From Sphingomonadales bacterium Ga0077531 (lineage in GTDB: Bacteria > Pseudomonadota > Alphaproteobacteria > Sphingomonadales > Sphingomonadaceae): a stretch of DNA of 64,000 bases. The notes under the pieces were generated by a model. The model worked only from the letters and a program-made list of their open reading frames with translations. It was not told the origin of the DNA and ran no database searches. The position numbers were made by a program, and so were the translations under genes. This document shows, one piece after another, positions 53,305 through 63,515 of this stretch (the stretch's first letter is position 1; each line of letters begins with the position of its first letter). The stretch lies in NCBI GenBank assembly GCA_001464915.1, contig LNED01000018.1, positions 1 to 64,000 of the forward strand, written 5' to 3'.

Positions 53305-55118
53305 CACACCAGCGCCTTGGCTTCGTCATCCATCGTGCCGTCGACCTTGTCGCCGTACAGCATCATGTCGGTGTGCGCCGCGCCTGATGGGATCATCGGC
53401 AGGCAATTGGCATCCTGCGCCACCCGGCAATCGACCATCACCGGGCCGTTGTGATCGAGCATCCGCATGATGCCATCGTCCAGCTCGGTTTCGTCATGGA
53501 TGCGGATGCCCTTCCAGCCATAGGCCTCGGCCAGCTTCACGAAATCGGGCAGGCTATCGGAATAGGAATTCGAATAGCGGCTCTCATAGGTCAGTTCCTG
53601 CCACTGGCGGACCATGCCCATGTATTCGTTGTTGAGGATGAACACCTTGACCGGCAGGCGATACTGGCTTGCCGTGCCGAGTTCCTGGATGTTCATCTGG
53701 ATGCTGGCCTCGCCCGCGATGTCGATCACCAGCGCATCGGGGTGACCCAATTGCGCGCCGATCGCCGCCGGAAGCCCGTAACCCATTGTGCCGAGCCCGC
53801 CCGAGGTGAGCCACTTGTTCGGATCCTCAAACCCGAAATACTGCGCCGCCCACATCTGGTGCTGGCCAACTTCGGTCGAGATGATCGGCGAGCGTGCGTG
53901 GGTGAGGGCATAGAGCCGCTCAACCGCGTGCTGCGGCATGATCATGCCGGGGTTTTTCACCGACCGTTCGGGATAGGCGAGGCATTCGCGCGCCCGCCAC
54001 CCGGCGATCCGCGCTTTCCATTCGCCCAAATTGCGCGCCTGCCGCGTTCCCCACGCCTCGATCATTTGCGACAGCACCGTGCCGCAATCACCGACGATGC
54101 CCATGTCGACCGGCACCGTCTTGTTGATCGAGGAACGGTCAATATCGATGTGGATCTTCTTGGATGTGGGCGAGAACGCGTCGAGCCGTCCGGTCACCCG
54201 GTCATCGAACCGCGCACCGATGCACACCATCACATCGCACTTGTTCATCGCCATATTAGCTTCGTAAGTGCCATGCATCCCCAGCATCCCGAGCCAATCG
54301 GGGTGCTGCGATGGGAAAGCGCCGAGGCCCATTAGCGTCGAGGTGACGGGCGCTCCGGTGATGTCCTGCAACTGCCGCAGCAACCGGCTTGCCTCGGGCC
54401 CGGAATTGATCACGCCGCCGCCAGTGTAGAAAATCGGGCGCTGCGCATTGGCGATCAGGTCAACCGCCTCGATGATCTGGTCGGGCGGGGCGACCGTTTG
54501 CGGGGCATAGCGATGCGCGCCCGCGCGGGTCAGCGCGCGGCGTTCTGATGGAACGGCAATCTGCACGTTTTTGGGAATGTCGACGACCACCGGGCCGGGG
54601 CGGCCGGTGGTGGCGATCAGGAACGCTTCCTTGATCGTCGCGGCCAGATCAGCCGGGTCTTTGACCAGATAGTTGTGCTTGGTGCAGTGGCGCGTGATAC
54701 CGACGGTATCGGCTTCCTGAAAGGCATCAGTGCCGATCAGCGCGGTCGGCACCTGTCCGGTGATAACCACGAGCGGGATCGAATCCATCCACGCATCGGC
54801 AATTCCGGTCACCGCATTGGTTGCGCCGGGGCCGGAGGTGACCAGCACGACGCCGGGCTTGCCCGTGGCACGAGCGTAGCCTTCGGCCGCGTGGGCAGCG
54901 CCAGCTTCGTGGCGGACGAGAATGTGACGGATGCGTTCATCGCCGAACAGCTCGTCATAGATGGGCAGCACCGCGCCGCCGGGATAGCCGAACACGTATT
55001 CGACACCCTGATCGATCAAGCACTGCACAAGAATTGCCGCGCCGCTCATTGCGGGTTCTTGGGCAGGATCAGAGGCGGTCGGGGAATGATCCGGCTTGCC
55101 GGGCACGGTAGGCTCCAT
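53304..55118 (-). CDS. ilvB: Acetolactate synthase large (catalytic) subunit
   Basis: The ThDP-dependent catalytic subunit of acetohydroxyacid synthase (604 residues) makes 2-acetolactate from pyruvate. Blocks: [19 protein letters not shown] with catalytic Glu near 50-75, [20 protein letters not shown] (FAD region), [19 protein letters not shown] and the ThDP motif [18 protein letters not shown] 55118 adds a 23-residue tail before MSGAAILVQ (55049), which could be the real start. Just upstream is a strong hairpin with a T-tract, so readthrough or attenuation may control it. Confidence 0.95.
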   Translation of the reverse strand: MEPTVPGKPDHSPTASDPAQEPAMSGAAILVQCLIDQGVEYVFGYPGGAVLPIYDELFGDERIRHILVRHEAGAAHAAEGYARATGKPGVVLVTSGPGATNAVTGIADAWMDSIPLVVITGQVPTALIGTDAFQEADTVGITRHCTKHNYLVKDPADLAATIKEAFLIATTGRPGPVVVDIPKNVQIAVPSERRALTRAGAHRYAPQTVAPPDQIIEAVDLIANAQRPIFYTGGGVINSGPEASRLLRQLQDITGAPVTSTLMGLGAFPSQHPDWLGMLGMHGTYEANMAMNKCDVMVCIGARFDDRVTGRLDAFSPTSKKIHIDIDRSSINKTVPVDMGIVGDCGTVLSQMIEAWGTRQARNLGEWKARIAGWRARECLAYPERSVKNPGMIMPQHAVERLYALTHARSPIISTEVGQHQMWAAQYFGFEDPNKWLTSGGLGTMGYGLPAAIGAQLGHPDALVIDIAGEASIQMNIQELGTASQYRLPVKVFILNNEYMGMVRQWQELTYESRYSNSYSDSLPDFVKLAEAYGWKGIRIHDETELDDGIMRMLDHNGPVMVDCRVAQDANCLPMIPSGAAHTDMMLYGDKVDGTMDDEAKALV

Positions 55119-55144
55119 TGCGAGGGTCGGGAGAGGGGGGTCTT

Positions 55145-55186
55145 AACAACAAAACCGGCCCGATGCAGGGGGTGACGCATCGGGCC
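55145..55186 (-). terminator. Terminator hairpin between miaA and ilvB
   Basis: On the minus strand GGCCCGATGC pairs with GCATCGGGCC across a ten-base loop, followed by GGTTTTGTTGTT. It ends miaA transcription; because only 27 bases separate it from the ilvB ATG, ilvB must be read through it, or it acts as an attenuator. Confidence 0.82.
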
Positions 55187-55229
55187 GAGTGATATGGCCG
55201 CTAAAGGTTACAATCTGATAGGTCAAGCG

Positions 55230-56186
55230 CTATTTGCGCAATAATGATGCAAAACTAGCGCCAATGTCGATATTTTCGGATTCAGGCCCGATGGCGACGC
55301 GTGGCCAATCTTCGGGTGGTTGCCGCCGGAACCAGGTGAACTGCCGCTTGGCATAGTTGCGGGTGGCCTGCTGTCCGCCCGCGATCATCGCCTCTCGGGT
55401 GAGTTTGTCGCTGAGGAAGGCCGCGATCTCCGGTACCCCGATGGCGCGCATCACCGGCAGATCGGGATCGAGGTCGCGGGACAACAACGCCTCAACCTCG
55501 GCCAATGCGCCAGCCTGCAACATCGCTTCAAACCGTCGGTCGCAGCGTTCGTACAACCACGTGCGGTCAGGCAGCAGTACCAGCGGATGCAAGTCGATAT
55601 CCTCACCAATCCCGCCCGCCTTGGCGATCTGCCAGTCGGCCAGCGTCACCCCGGTTGACCGCTTGACCTCAAGCGCACGGGCAATCCGCTGACGATCATT
55701 CGGAGCGAGTTCGGCGGCGCGCAGCGGGTCTTCCAACTGGAGCAGCTTGTATGCCCCGTCATCAGCCAAAGCGCGCACCATGGCGCGCACATCGGGATCG
55801 ATTTCGGGGATCGGCGCGATCCCTTCGAGCAGCACTTTGAGATACAGCCCCGTCCCGCCGACGAGGATCGGCACTGCGCCGGTCGCATGGCAATCAGCGA
55901 TTTCGGCCTTGGCTGCCGCCGCCCAAGCCGCCGCCGAGCACGCCACCGCCCCGTCCCATGCGCCGAACAAGCGGTGTTCGATCCCTTCCATCTCGTCGTC
56001 GGAAGGGCGGGCCGATAGAACGCGCAAGTCGTCATAGACCTGCGCGCTATCGGCGTTGATCACTACGGCGCGCCGTCCTCCCGCTGCAAGGCGGTGGGCG
56101 AGGGCTAGCGCAATCGCGCTCTTGCCGCTGGCGGTCGGCCCTGCAATGAGCGCGACCGGCGAAACTGGAGAAATTGGAATGCTCAT
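55230..56186 (-). CDS. miaA: tRNA dimethylallyltransferase
   Basis: Adds dimethylallyl to A37 of tRNAs reading UNN codons. The 318-residue enzyme has the P-loop LIAGPTASGKSAIALALAHR, NADSAQVYDDLRVLSARPSD, PILVGGTGLYLKVLLEGIAP and RNYAKRQFTWFRRQ near the end. ATG 56186 (MSIPISPVSPV) is the real start; the frame runs 87 codons further into the opposite gene. The start overlaps the divergent serB start by eight bases. Confidence 0.95.
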   Translation of the reverse strand: MSIPISPVSPVALIAGPTASGKSAIALALAHRLAAGGRRAVVINADSAQVYDDLRVLSARPSDDEMEGIEHRLFGAWDGAVACSAAAWAAAAKAEIADCHATGAVPILVGGTGLYLKVLLEGIAPIPEIDPDVRAMVRALADDGAYKLLQLEDPLRAAELAPNDRQRIARALEVKRSTGVTLADWQIAKAGGIGEDIDLHPLVLLPDRTWLYERCDRRFEAMLQAGALAEVEALLSRDLDPDLPVMRAIGVPEIAAFLSDKLTREAMIAGGQQATRNYAKRQFTWFRRQPPEDWPRVAIGPESENIDIGASFASLLRK

Positions 56187-57063
56187 TGCGCGGCTGATAG
56201 CAGAGACGGACGAATGTGAAACGCGTCTCGATACGCTTGCTGCGCAACTGGCCGAAGCGGGGATGCCGCTTGCCGCTGCCGCGATGCCTGAAGATGGCGA
56301 CGGCGTGCTCGAATTGCAGTTCGATGGTGACGATGCGGCGGCAGTGCTTGATGCGATCGACGCGGTGTTTGCGCCGGCTGACATGCTGGTTGCCCAAGGC
56401 GCGATCACCGTTCCGCAGCTGTTCGTGTCGGACATGGATTCGACCATGATCGGTCAGGAATGCATTGACGAACTTGCCGATTACGCCGGATTGAAGCCGC
56501 AAATTGCAGCAATCACAGAACGCGCGATGCAGGGCGAACTTGATTTCGAGGCTGCCTTGCGTGAGCGGGTGGCGCTGCTCGAAGGGCTCGCCGAAAGCGC
56601 AATCAGCGACTGTTTGCGAGAGCGAATTGTGCCCACACCCGGTGCGGCGACGCTGGTGGCAACGCTGGCGGCACTGGGCACTCGGACGGTGCTGGTGACG
56701 GGAGGGTTCCACCACTTTGCTGATCCAGTGGCGGCGATGCTGGGGTTTGACCGGGTGGTTGGCAACCGGCTCGCAGTGGAGGAAGCCAAGCTGACCGGCG
56801 GGTTGATCGGCCCGATCACTGACAGTGCGGTCAAAGCCGCCGTGTTGCGCGAGGAATTGGTAGGTCTGGGCGAAGGTGCGCTCAGCGTTGCGACCGGTGA
56901 TGGCGCGAATGACATTCCGTTGATTGAGGCGGCGACCTATGGCTTCGCTTACCGTGCCAAACCCAAGGCGCGTGCGGCGGCCAATGGCCGGGTTGATCGC
57001 GGCGATTTAACGGCGGTGCTCCGCTTGTTGGGTATTTCGCGCGACCTGTGGCAGGTTGTCTGA
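56179..57063 (+). CDS. serB: Phosphoserine phosphatase
   Basis: The last step of serine synthesis, a HAD phosphatase of 294 residues. An N-terminal ACT-like part (1-85) precedes the HAD core: FVSDMDSTMIGQECIDELAD (nucleophile Asp), LVTGGFHHFADPV, and GDGANDIPLIEAATYGFAY. TGGAG lies eight bases before ATG 56179. The gene starts eight bases inside miaA on the opposite strand, so each promoter must lie in the other's coding sequence. Confidence 0.95.
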   Translation: MLIARLIAETDECETRLDTLAAQLAEAGMPLAAAAMPEDGDGVLELQFDGDDAAAVLDAIDAVFAPADMLVAQGAITVPQLFVSDMDSTMIGQECIDELADYAGLKPQIAAITERAMQGELDFEAALRERVALLEGLAESAISDCLRERIVPTPGAATLVATLAALGTRTVLVTGGFHHFADPVAAMLGFDRVVGNRLAVEEAKLTGGLIGPITDSAVKAAVLREELVGLGEGALSVATGDGANDIPLIEAATYGFAYRAKPKARAAANGRVDRGDLTAVLRLLGISRDLWQVV

Positions 57064-57122
57064 GAGCGCTGTCGAGTTGGCGCCGCATAAAAGAGTTTTG
57101 TTTTGAGATGCGAATCGCTTAT

Positions 57123-57136
57123 TTACACTGATGTAA
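57123..57136. promoter_or_regulatory. Operator-like palindrome TTACA-CTGA-TGTAA before the first coq4 gene
   Basis: An inverted repeat with perfect five-base arms and a four-base spacer, 44 bases before the coq4 ATG. A nearly identical site lies before the second coq4 gene (58760-58773). Size and symmetry fit a TetR-type operator; the regulator is not in the window. Confidence 0.5.
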
Positions 57137-57180
57137 GCATTTCGTGGCATCCCTCCAAATGCCACTCAGGATATGAACCA

Positions 57181-58017
57181 ATGACCACTAATTCCCATGA
57201 TTTCAGCACTCTATTCGCCGCTGATGGCACGGTGCTGCGTCACCCGGATCGCCCGCAGCCACGTTACCGCCCCTTGCGCGCGGTGCGCAGCTTTCAGGGG
57301 TTGATGAAGGACAAGGAAGACACCAGCCTCGTCTTCAAGATTTTCGAATCGCTGCCATCGAAAAGTTTCTTGCCGCGCGTTCACGATTTAAGCCTTTCGG
57401 AACAAGGCGAAATGCTGCGTTCGAGCGAGCCCCGATTGCCCGAAATTCTTGACGATCATGCGGCGCTCAGACTTACGCCCAAGGGCAGCTTGGCCCATGC
57501 CTATTGCGACTTTATGGAGGCCGAGGGTTTATCTGCGGCAGGCCTGGTTGCTGAGGCTGAGCGGCTTGGTCGTCCGAAATACCCCGATCTGGTTCAATGG
57601 TTCATGGAGCGTTCGCGCGACACTCATGATCTGTTCCACATTCTCACTGGCTATGGCCGTGATGCGTTGGGCGAAGCTTGCGTGCTGCTGTTCACCCATG
57701 GTCAGGCACCCAGCCAAGGTCACCTGCTGATCGGTTATGCCGGGGCGGCCAATATCAAAAAGACGCTCAAGCGCAGCAAGGCGCCGGTCATGGGCGCAGT
57801 CCGCCAAGCGCAGCGCACGGGCAAGGGCGCGCCGCGACTGATCGAACAATCGATCCGCGAACTGCTTGCGCAGTCGCTGGACGACGTGCGCGCCGCCATG
57901 CGGATTCCCGAACCTTCGACTTACCGCGAATGCCACCGCATTTGGCGCAGTGAGGGGATCGATCCCTTTAATCTTTTGGCGGCCAAGCCGGTCGAACCTG
58001 AATTGATCGCTGCCTGA
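57181..58017 (+). CDS. Coq4-family ubiquinone biosynthesis protein, copy 1
   Basis: A 278-residue Coq4 homologue. In ubiquinone synthesis Coq4 carries an oxidative decarboxylation at C1 and organises the Coq complex. The metal motif HDxxH-x11-E is intact: RDTHDLFHILTGYGRDALGE. Other blocks are RSFQGLMKDKEDTSLVFKIF and PRLPEILDDHAALRLTPKGS. The start follows a palindrome. A second, related copy is at 58.8-59.6 kb, so one may have a specialised role. Confidence 0.86.
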   Translation: MTTNSHDFSTLFAADGTVLRHPDRPQPRYRPLRAVRSFQGLMKDKEDTSLVFKIFESLPSKSFLPRVHDLSLSEQGEMLRSSEPRLPEILDDHAALRLTPKGSLAHAYCDFMEAEGLSAAGLVAEAERLGRPKYPDLVQWFMERSRDTHDLFHILTGYGRDALGEACVLLFTHGQAPSQGHLLIGYAGAANIKKTLKRSKAPVMGAVRQAQRTGKGAPRLIEQSIRELLAQSLDDVRAAMRIPEPSTYRECHRIWRSEGIDPFNLLAAKPVEPELIAA

Positions 58018-58029
58018 TCCCGGCAAGGG

Positions 58030-58716
58030 TCAGAGCCAGCTGGCGATCTGATCGAGCGGTTTTTTCTTGAGCGCGTGAACCGGCACGGTCGCATCCTGTG
58101 CCGGGTGGCCCACCACCACGATCATCACCGGCTTTTCCCATTCGGGCCGTCTGCACACTTGCCGCAGAAATCCCATCGGAGAGGGTGTGTGGGTGAGGGT
58201 CGCCAAGCCCGCCTCGTGCAGGGTCGCCAACAACATTCCGCAGGCAATCCCCACGCTTTCATTGACGTAGTAGTTCTGCGTTTCGCCATCTTCGGCAATG
58301 CCGCCTTTGCGCTGCGCGAACACGACGATGAGGTACGGCGCAGTTTCTAGAAACGGCTTGTCCGCATCGGTGCCAAGGTCAGCCAGCGCGGTGAGCCATT
58401 CTTCGCCCGCCTTGGCCTTGTCACCATCCGCGCCGTAAAAGCGCCGCTCTTCCGCCTCGGCCGCCTCGCGGATAGCGCGTTTGGCGGCGGGCGTCTCAAC
58501 CACGGCGAAATGCCACGGTTGATGGTTCGCCCCGCTCGGTGCGCTGCCAGCTGCCATGATGGCCGCTTCAATCACAGCGCGCGGCACCGGATCAGGTGCA
58601 AAGTCGCGGCAGGTGCGGCGCTGCTTCAGCCGCTCGGCCAACGCTTCGGCGCGGGCAATCGCGTTGGTATCGCTAAGCCGTTCGAGCGCATAGGGCACGG
58701 TTTCAAGTTGGTGCAT
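58030..58716 (-). CDS. Nitroreductase family protein
   Basis: An FMN-dependent nitroreductase-like enzyme of 228 residues ([78 protein letters not shown]). The last block and the conserved Ser-Gly-Ala-Asn-His resemble the flavin destructase/iodotyrosine deiodinase branch. The substrate is unknown. It is divergent from the second coq4 copy, sharing a 105-base promoter with a palindrome, and converges on the first. Confidence 0.85.
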   Translation of the reverse strand: MHQLETVPYALERLSDTNAIARAEALAERLKQRRTCRDFAPDPVPRAVIEAAIMAAGSAPSGANHQPWHFAVVETPAAKRAIREAAEAEERRFYGADGDKAKAGEEWLTALADLGTDADKPFLETAPYLIVVFAQRKGGIAEDGETQNYYVNESVGIACGMLLATLHEAGLATLTHTPSPMGFLRQVCRRPEWEKPVMIVVVGHPAQDATVPVHALKKKPLDQIASWL

Positions 58717-58759
58717 CAGCCGTTTGTGACCTCGATCAAGCGATGAATAGACATCTAAC

Positions 58760-58773
58760 TGACATTAATGTAA
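58760..58773. promoter_or_regulatory. Operator-like palindrome TGACA-TTAA-TGTAA before the second coq4 gene
   Basis: The site matches the one before coq4 copy 1 (consensus TKACA-YTRA-TGTAAG over 15 bases). It lies between the nitroreductase start and the coq4 start, so one regulator could act on both. Confidence 0.5.
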
Positions 58774-58821
58774 GTGGCACTAGGTGAACCTAATTCGCGA
58801 ATCGCGCAAAGGAAGCATTAG

Positions 58822-59619
58822 ATGGCCCTGAACAGTCTCCCGCTCGTTGCGCCCGAACGCAAGGTTTCAGGCTTTCATCCGTTGAAAGTGCTGCACCATT
58901 TCCGCAAGCTCATCGCTGACAAGGAAGACACCGAACAGGTGTTCCACATCATCGAAGCGACCAAGGGCAAGCGCAGCCACAAGCAGGCGTGGGATTTCAT
59001 CCGCTCACCCGAAGGCCAGCGGTTCATCGCCGAAGAAACCGACATTCCTGCCATGCTCGATGATCACGCGCGCTGGGCCGATTGCGGGCCGAACACCGTG
59101 GCGGCGCACTACATTGCCTTCATGAAGCGCGAAGGCCTGTCAGCTGCCGGGCTGGTTGCGGAAAGCCACAAGTGGCAATCTGCCGAAGCGCGCCATGCTG
59201 ACCTGACCGAATGGTATTTCAGCCGCCTGCGTGACACGCATGATCTGTTCCACGTGCTTACCGGTTATGGCCGTGATGCGCTCGGCGAAGCGAGCTTGCT
59301 GGGCTTTTCCTACGAGCAGAATTTCAACAAGGGTATTCTGTTCATCGCCTATGCCGGCGCGCGGCAGATCATGAAGGTGAGTGGCACCAAGGCGCCGTTA
59401 TATGCCGCAATCAAGGAAGGCCGCCGTTTGGGCAAGGCAGCTTCCAAGATTGCGCATCAGGATATCGCCACGCTGATGCGTGAGGATATCACCGAAGCGC
59501 GCGCGCGGATGAACATCGGCAAGCCTGAAGTGTATCGCCAATGCCTCGCGATCCTCGAAAGCGAAGGCAACCGCCGCGAAGATCTGACGCTCGGCGGGGT
59601 AGGCGCACAGGCGGCCTAA
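58822..59619 (+). CDS. Coq4-family ubiquinone biosynthesis protein, copy 2
   Basis: A 265-residue Coq4 homologue, shorter and diverged from copy 1, but the metal motif RDTHDLFHVLTGYGRDALGE is the same. N-terminal block SGFHPLKVLHHFRKLIADKE, then DIPAMLDDHARWADCGPNTV. GGAAGC lies ten bases before the ATG. Its stop TAA overlaps the MFS gene stop by four bases. Which copy serves ubiquinone synthesis cannot be told. Confidence 0.86.
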   Translation: MALNSLPLVAPERKVSGFHPLKVLHHFRKLIADKEDTEQVFHIIEATKGKRSHKQAWDFIRSPEGQRFIAEETDIPAMLDDHARWADCGPNTVAAHYIAFMKREGLSAAGLVAESHKWQSAEARHADLTEWYFSRLRDTHDLFHVLTGYGRDALGEASLLGFSYEQNFNKGILFIAYAGARQIMKVSGTKAPLYAAIKEGRRLGKAASKIAHQDIATLMREDITEARARMNIGKPEVYRQCLAILESEGNRREDLTLGGVGAQAA

Positions 59620-60836
59620 TCAGGCGCTTTGATCTGCGCGAGGTTCCATAGCAACGCGACCAGAGCGACCAACAGCACTGCCACCGACAGAGCGAAGGGC
59701 GCGCCGGGAAAGAACAGCCCTTGATCATCGGCAAAGGCTCCGAACAGTCCGGTCATGATGATTGGCCCGATGATGCTGGTGAGGCTGACCACTGATGCAA
59801 TTGCGCCCTGCAATTCGCCCTGGGCGTCGTCAGCGATCCGCTCGCTCATCAATTGCTGCATCGGCGGAAACGTCAGCCCGGCAAAGCTGCCGAGCACGAT
59901 GCCGATGATCATCGCCCAGGTTCCCGGCGCCAACGCAAACAGCAGATAGGAGGGGATCGCGAACAGGAACCCGATCAGGCAAGTCGACTTCGCTCCAAAC
60001 CGGGCGATACACTGCCCTGTCAAAGCGCCCTGCACAATCGCCAGCAGCAGGCCGTAGAGCGCGACGCTGAGCCCGATTGCCAGTTCATTCCAGCCGAATG
60101 CGAGCGTGTTGTAATAGGCCCAAACCGAAAAGGTCGATTGCGAGGCGAGCTGCATCAGGAAAATAATGCCCAGAAAACCAAGCACGATCGGCGTCTTGCT
60201 CATCTGCACGATCGTGCCGAATGGGTTGGTACGAGCCACCGTCAGGCGGCGGCGCTTTTCCGCTGGAAGCGTCTCGCGAAGCAGAAAATATCCCAGCCCC
60301 GCCCCGGCGATGCACAGCACAGCAGACGCAACGAACGGAAGCCGCTCACCAAAGCTGCCGAGCACGCCGCCAATCGCAGGGCCAATCACGAACCCGCTGG
60401 CGCCTGCTCCGCCGAGGATGCCGAAATACTTTCCGCGCTCCTCACGCGGGACGATGTCTGCCACGCAGCTGTTTGCGGCAGCCCAGCTCGCGCCCATGAC
60501 GCCAGCCATCAGCCGTCCGGCAAACAGCCACCACAAGTCGGGCGCAAATGCCATGATCAGGTAGTCGACCCCCAGAAACAAGAGCGTCAGCAACAGCACC
60601 GGCCTTCGTCCGAAGTGGTCAGACAGGCCGCCGACCACTGGCGCGAACAGGAACTGCATCAGCGCATAGGCAAACAGCAGCCAGCCGCCGATCTCGGCGG
60701 TTCGGTCAACTGTTGCCCCGGTCAGGTTTTCGAGCAGTGTCGGCATCACCGGGATGATCAGCCCGATCCCGACCATATCGATGAAGACGATGAACGCGAC
60801 GAAACCAAGAGTCGTCCCGGCGCGTGCCGTCGTCAT
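59616..60836 (-). CDS. TetA-like major facilitator superfamily exporter
   Basis: A 406-residue twelve-helix MFS protein of the drug:H+ antiporter group most like TetA (TCR/Tet family): FIDMVGIGLIIPVMPTLLEN, loop 2-3 GGLSDHFGRRPVLLLTLLFL, and motif C GAGASGFVIGPAIGGVLGSF. Tetracycline export is not implied; chromosomal members have unknown substrates. It shares ATGA with the DUF3052 gene upstream and may be coupled to it. Confidence 0.85.
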   Translation of the reverse strand: MTTARAGTTLGFVAFIVFIDMVGIGLIIPVMPTLLENLTGATVDRTAEIGGWLLFAYALMQFLFAPVVGGLSDHFGRRPVLLLTLLFLGVDYLIMAFAPDLWWLFAGRLMAGVMGASWAAANSCVADIVPREERGKYFGILGGAGASGFVIGPAIGGVLGSFGERLPFVASAVLCIAGAGLGYFLLRETLPAEKRRRLTVARTNPFGTIVQMSKTPIVLGFLGIIFLMQLASQSTFSVWAYYNTLAFGWNELAIGLSVALYGLLLAIVQGALTGQCIARFGAKSTCLIGFLFAIPSYLLFALAPGTWAMIIGIVLGSFAGLTFPPMQQLMSERIADDAQGELQGAIASVVSLTSIIGPIIMTGLFGAFADDQGLFFPGAPFALSVAVLLVALVALLWNLAQIKAPD

Positions 60837-61240
60837 CGCAGTTCCTTGCGGATCACGAGTTTGAGGCCAGACCAGACCTCATCCACCGCGCAAACCTTGG
60901 TATCGACCAGCCCCAGCGGCAGGCAGATTTCGCGGATCGTGTCTTCGGTGATGTCGGTCGGCACTTTGGACGCCTTCTTGGGCCAGCTGACCCAGATTTG
61001 CCCATCTTGCGAGATTTGGTGGCGTAGCGCGGTAAGATGCGCTTCGAGCGCAGACCGCTCGGTCACGAAGATATGCGCGGCGCCGATCCCTTCGGCCGGA
61101 TCGGCAACGAAAAACAGTTCCAGCGCATATTCGTCGATTTCATCGATGATATGTTCGGGCATGGCATCGAACCACACCCGCATCCCGTCACGCAGGGTGA
61201 GCTTTTTGACCAGCGGCGTGTCGGAATAGCCTGAGGTCAC
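60833..61240 (-). CDS. DUF3052 family protein
   Basis: A 135-residue protein of DUF3052 (starts TSGYSDTPLVKKLTLRDGMR; core DGQIWVSWPKKASKVPTDIT; WSGLKLVIRKELR at the end). The function is unknown. It is cytoplasmic, and coupled with the MFS gene downstream by a four-base overlap. The purL stop lies six bases upstream of its start, so it may belong to the purL transcript. Confidence 0.8.
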   Translation of the reverse strand: MTSGYSDTPLVKKLTLRDGMRVWFDAMPEHIIDEIDEYALELFFVADPAEGIGAAHIFVTERSALEAHLTALRHQISQDGQIWVSWPKKASKVPTDITEDTIREICLPLGLVDTKVCAVDEVWSGLKLVIRKELR

Positions 61241-61246
61241 CCGCGC

Positions 61247-63487
61247 CTAACCTTCCATCCATTCGTCGAAGAACCGCTGGTTCGCCGCGCGCAAGGTGCT
61301 GAGCGAGACGCCGAGCACAGAATCGCCGCCGACGGTGCCGACGCGCTGGAACCCGATTTGCGCGGTATCCTCATCACGTGTGCCCTTGGCGAGCGCAGCG
61401 TTGAGCGCTGCGACATCGGGCACGGTCACCAGGTAGCGGCCCTGATCTTCGCCAAACCACCACTGCGCAGGCGTGTAATCGGGGTTGCCAGCCAGATCGG
61501 CCTCTGCCCCCAAGTCGCCCGCCAACGCCATTTCAGCGAGCGCCACGGCGAGGCCGCCGTCGCTGAGGTCATGCACCGCATTGACCAACCCGTCGGCGAT
61601 CAATTCGTGGATGATCTCGCCCGCGGTGCGTTCGACCACCAGATCGGTCGGCGGGGTGCGGCCGGCTTCCATACCCTTGACTACCCGCAGCCACAGCGAT
61701 TGGCCGAGGTGTGAGCGGGTCGGATCGGGCTTGGCCCAGAACTCCGGCCCGACGAGGTAAATTGCATCGCCCGCCTGTTTGAAATGCATCGTCATCATCT
61801 TGGATAGATCAGTGATGATGCCAACGCCGCCGATTGCCGGGGTGGGGAGGATGGCGGAGCCGCCTCCGGTCGCCTTGGATTCGTTGTAAAGCGACACGTT
61901 GCCGCTCACGATCGGGAAATCGAGCGCGCGGCAGGCATCGCCCATGCCTTCCAAGGCGTGAACGATCTGCGCCATGATTTCGGGCCGCTGCGGGTTGGCG
62001 AAGTTGAGGCAATTGGTCACGGCCAGCGGGCGCGCGCCCACGGCGCAGAGGTTGCGATAGGCCTCGGCGATCGCTTGCTTGCCGCCTTCGTAGGGGTCGG
62101 CAAAGACGTAACGCGGGGTGCAGTCCGTGGTGATCGCAAGCGCCTTGCCAGTGCCATGCACCCGCACCACGCCCGCATCGCCGCCCGTCTGGAGCGTGTC
62201 GGCGCCGACCTGCGAATCGTATTGTTCGGCAATCCAGCGACGCGATGCCAAGTCGGGCGAGGCCATCATCGTCAGCAGGTCAGCGGCAATATCGTCGCTG
62301 ACAGGCACTTCGGCGAGCGGTTTGACCCCAGCCCAGACCTTGTATTCGTCCTTCGACAAATAGGGCCGATCATAAAGCGGCGCATCATCGGCGAGCGGAT
62401 CGAGCGGAATGTCGCACACCACTTCGCCATTGAATTCGAGCACCATGTGGCCAGTATCGGTGACTTCGCCGATCACCGCGAAATCCAGTTCCCACTTGGT
62501 GAAGATCGCCTCGGCCATCGCTTCCTTGCCGGGCTTAAGCACCATGAGCATCCGCTCCTGGCTTTCGCTCAGCATCATTTCGTAAGGCGTCATGCCCGTT
62601 TCACGGCACGGCACCTTGTTCATATCGAGCCGAATGCCCGCGCCGCCCTTGCTTGCCATTTCGACGCTCGATGAAGTCAGGCCCGCCGCGCCCATATCCT
62701 GAATGGCGACAATCGCATCAGTTGCCATCAGTTCGAGGCAGGCTTCGATCAGCAGCTTTTCGGTGAAGGGGTCACCGACCTGCACCGTCGGGCGCTTGGC
62801 CTCGGCATCCTCGCCAAAATCGGCCGAAGCCATGGTCGCGCCGTGGATCCCGTCGCGCCCGGTCTTGCTGCCGACATAGACGATTGGATTGCCGATCCCG
62901 GTCGCCGCCGAGTAGAAAATCTTGTCCTGATTGGCGACGCCAACCGTCATCGCGTTGACGAGGATGTTGCCATCATAGGCCGGGTGGAAATTCGTCTCAC
63001 CCGCGACAGTCGGTACGCCGACGCAGTTGCCGTATCCGCCGATGCCTGCGACCACGCCTTGCACCAGATGCTTCATCTTGGGGTGTTCAGGCCGTCCGAA
63101 ACGCAGTGCATTGGCATTCGCAATCGGCCGCGCGCCCATGGTGAAGACATCGCGCAGGATGCCCCCTACACCGGTCGCTGCGCCCTGATAGGGCTCAATG
63201 TAGCTGGGGTGGTTGTGGCTCTCCATCTTGAAGATCGCGGCCTGACCGTCACCGATGTCGATCACGCCCGCGTTCTCACCCGGGCCGCAGATCACCCATG
63301 GGGCCTCGGTCGGCAGTTTTTTGAGATGCAGACGCGAGGATTTGTAGCTGCAATGCTCCGACCACATCACCGAAAAGATGCCGAGTTCAACGAGGTTCGG
63401 CTCGCGGCCCAGCGCATGGAGGACGCGTTCGTATTCCTCGGAGGAAAGGCCGTGCTGTTCGACGATTTCAGGGGTGATGGCGGTCAT
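61247..63487 (-). CDS. purL: Phosphoribosylformylglycinamidine synthase subunit PurL
   Basis: The ATP-dependent large subunit of FGAM synthase in purine synthesis; 746 residues is the small-PurL form that needs separate PurS and PurQ. Blocks: [80 protein letters not shown] and [18 protein letters not shown]. Neither purS nor purQ is in the window. It lies 28 bases from the membrane gene stop. Confidence 0.97.
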   Translation of the reverse strand: MTAITPEIVEQHGLSSEEYERVLHALGREPNLVELGIFSVMWSEHCSYKSSRLHLKKLPTEAPWVICGPGENAGVIDIGDGQAAIFKMESHNHPSYIEPYQGAATGVGGILRDVFTMGARPIANANALRFGRPEHPKMKHLVQGVVAGIGGYGNCVGVPTVAGETNFHPAYDGNILVNAMTVGVANQDKIFYSAATGIGNPIVYVGSKTGRDGIHGATMASADFGEDAEAKRPTVQVGDPFTEKLLIEACLELMATDAIVAIQDMGAAGLTSSSVEMASKGGAGIRLDMNKVPCRETGMTPYEMMLSESQERMLMVLKPGKEAMAEAIFTKWELDFAVIGEVTDTGHMVLEFNGEVVCDIPLDPLADDAPLYDRPYLSKDEYKVWAGVKPLAEVPVSDDIAADLLTMMASPDLASRRWIAEQYDSQVGADTLQTGGDAGVVRVHGTGKALAITTDCTPRYVFADPYEGGKQAIAEAYRNLCAVGARPLAVTNCLNFANPQRPEIMAQIVHALEGMGDACRALDFPIVSGNVSLYNESKATGGGSAILPTPAIGGVGIITDLSKMMTMHFKQAGDAIYLVGPEFWAKPDPTRSHLGQSLWLRVVKGMEAGRTPPTDLVVERTAGEIIHELIADGLVNAVHDLSDGGLAVALAEMALAGDLGAEADLAGNPDYTPAQWWFGEDQGRYLVTVPDVAALNAALAKGTRDEDTAQIGFQRVGTVGGDSVLGVSLSTLRAANQRFFDEWMEG

Positions 63488-63515
63488 GCAAGAACTCCTT
63501 GCGCCGCCCCCTAGA

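Noticed and set aside
55090..55165. Leader peptide starting at the ATG inside the ilvB hairpin
   Set aside because: It reads [16 protein letters not shown] and runs on past the ilvB start; branched-chain codons are not enriched enough.
56187..56447. Long N-terminal extension of miaA
   Set aside because: The extra 87 codons are Ser/Ala-rich antisense of serB and lie before the normal MiaA start with its P-loop.
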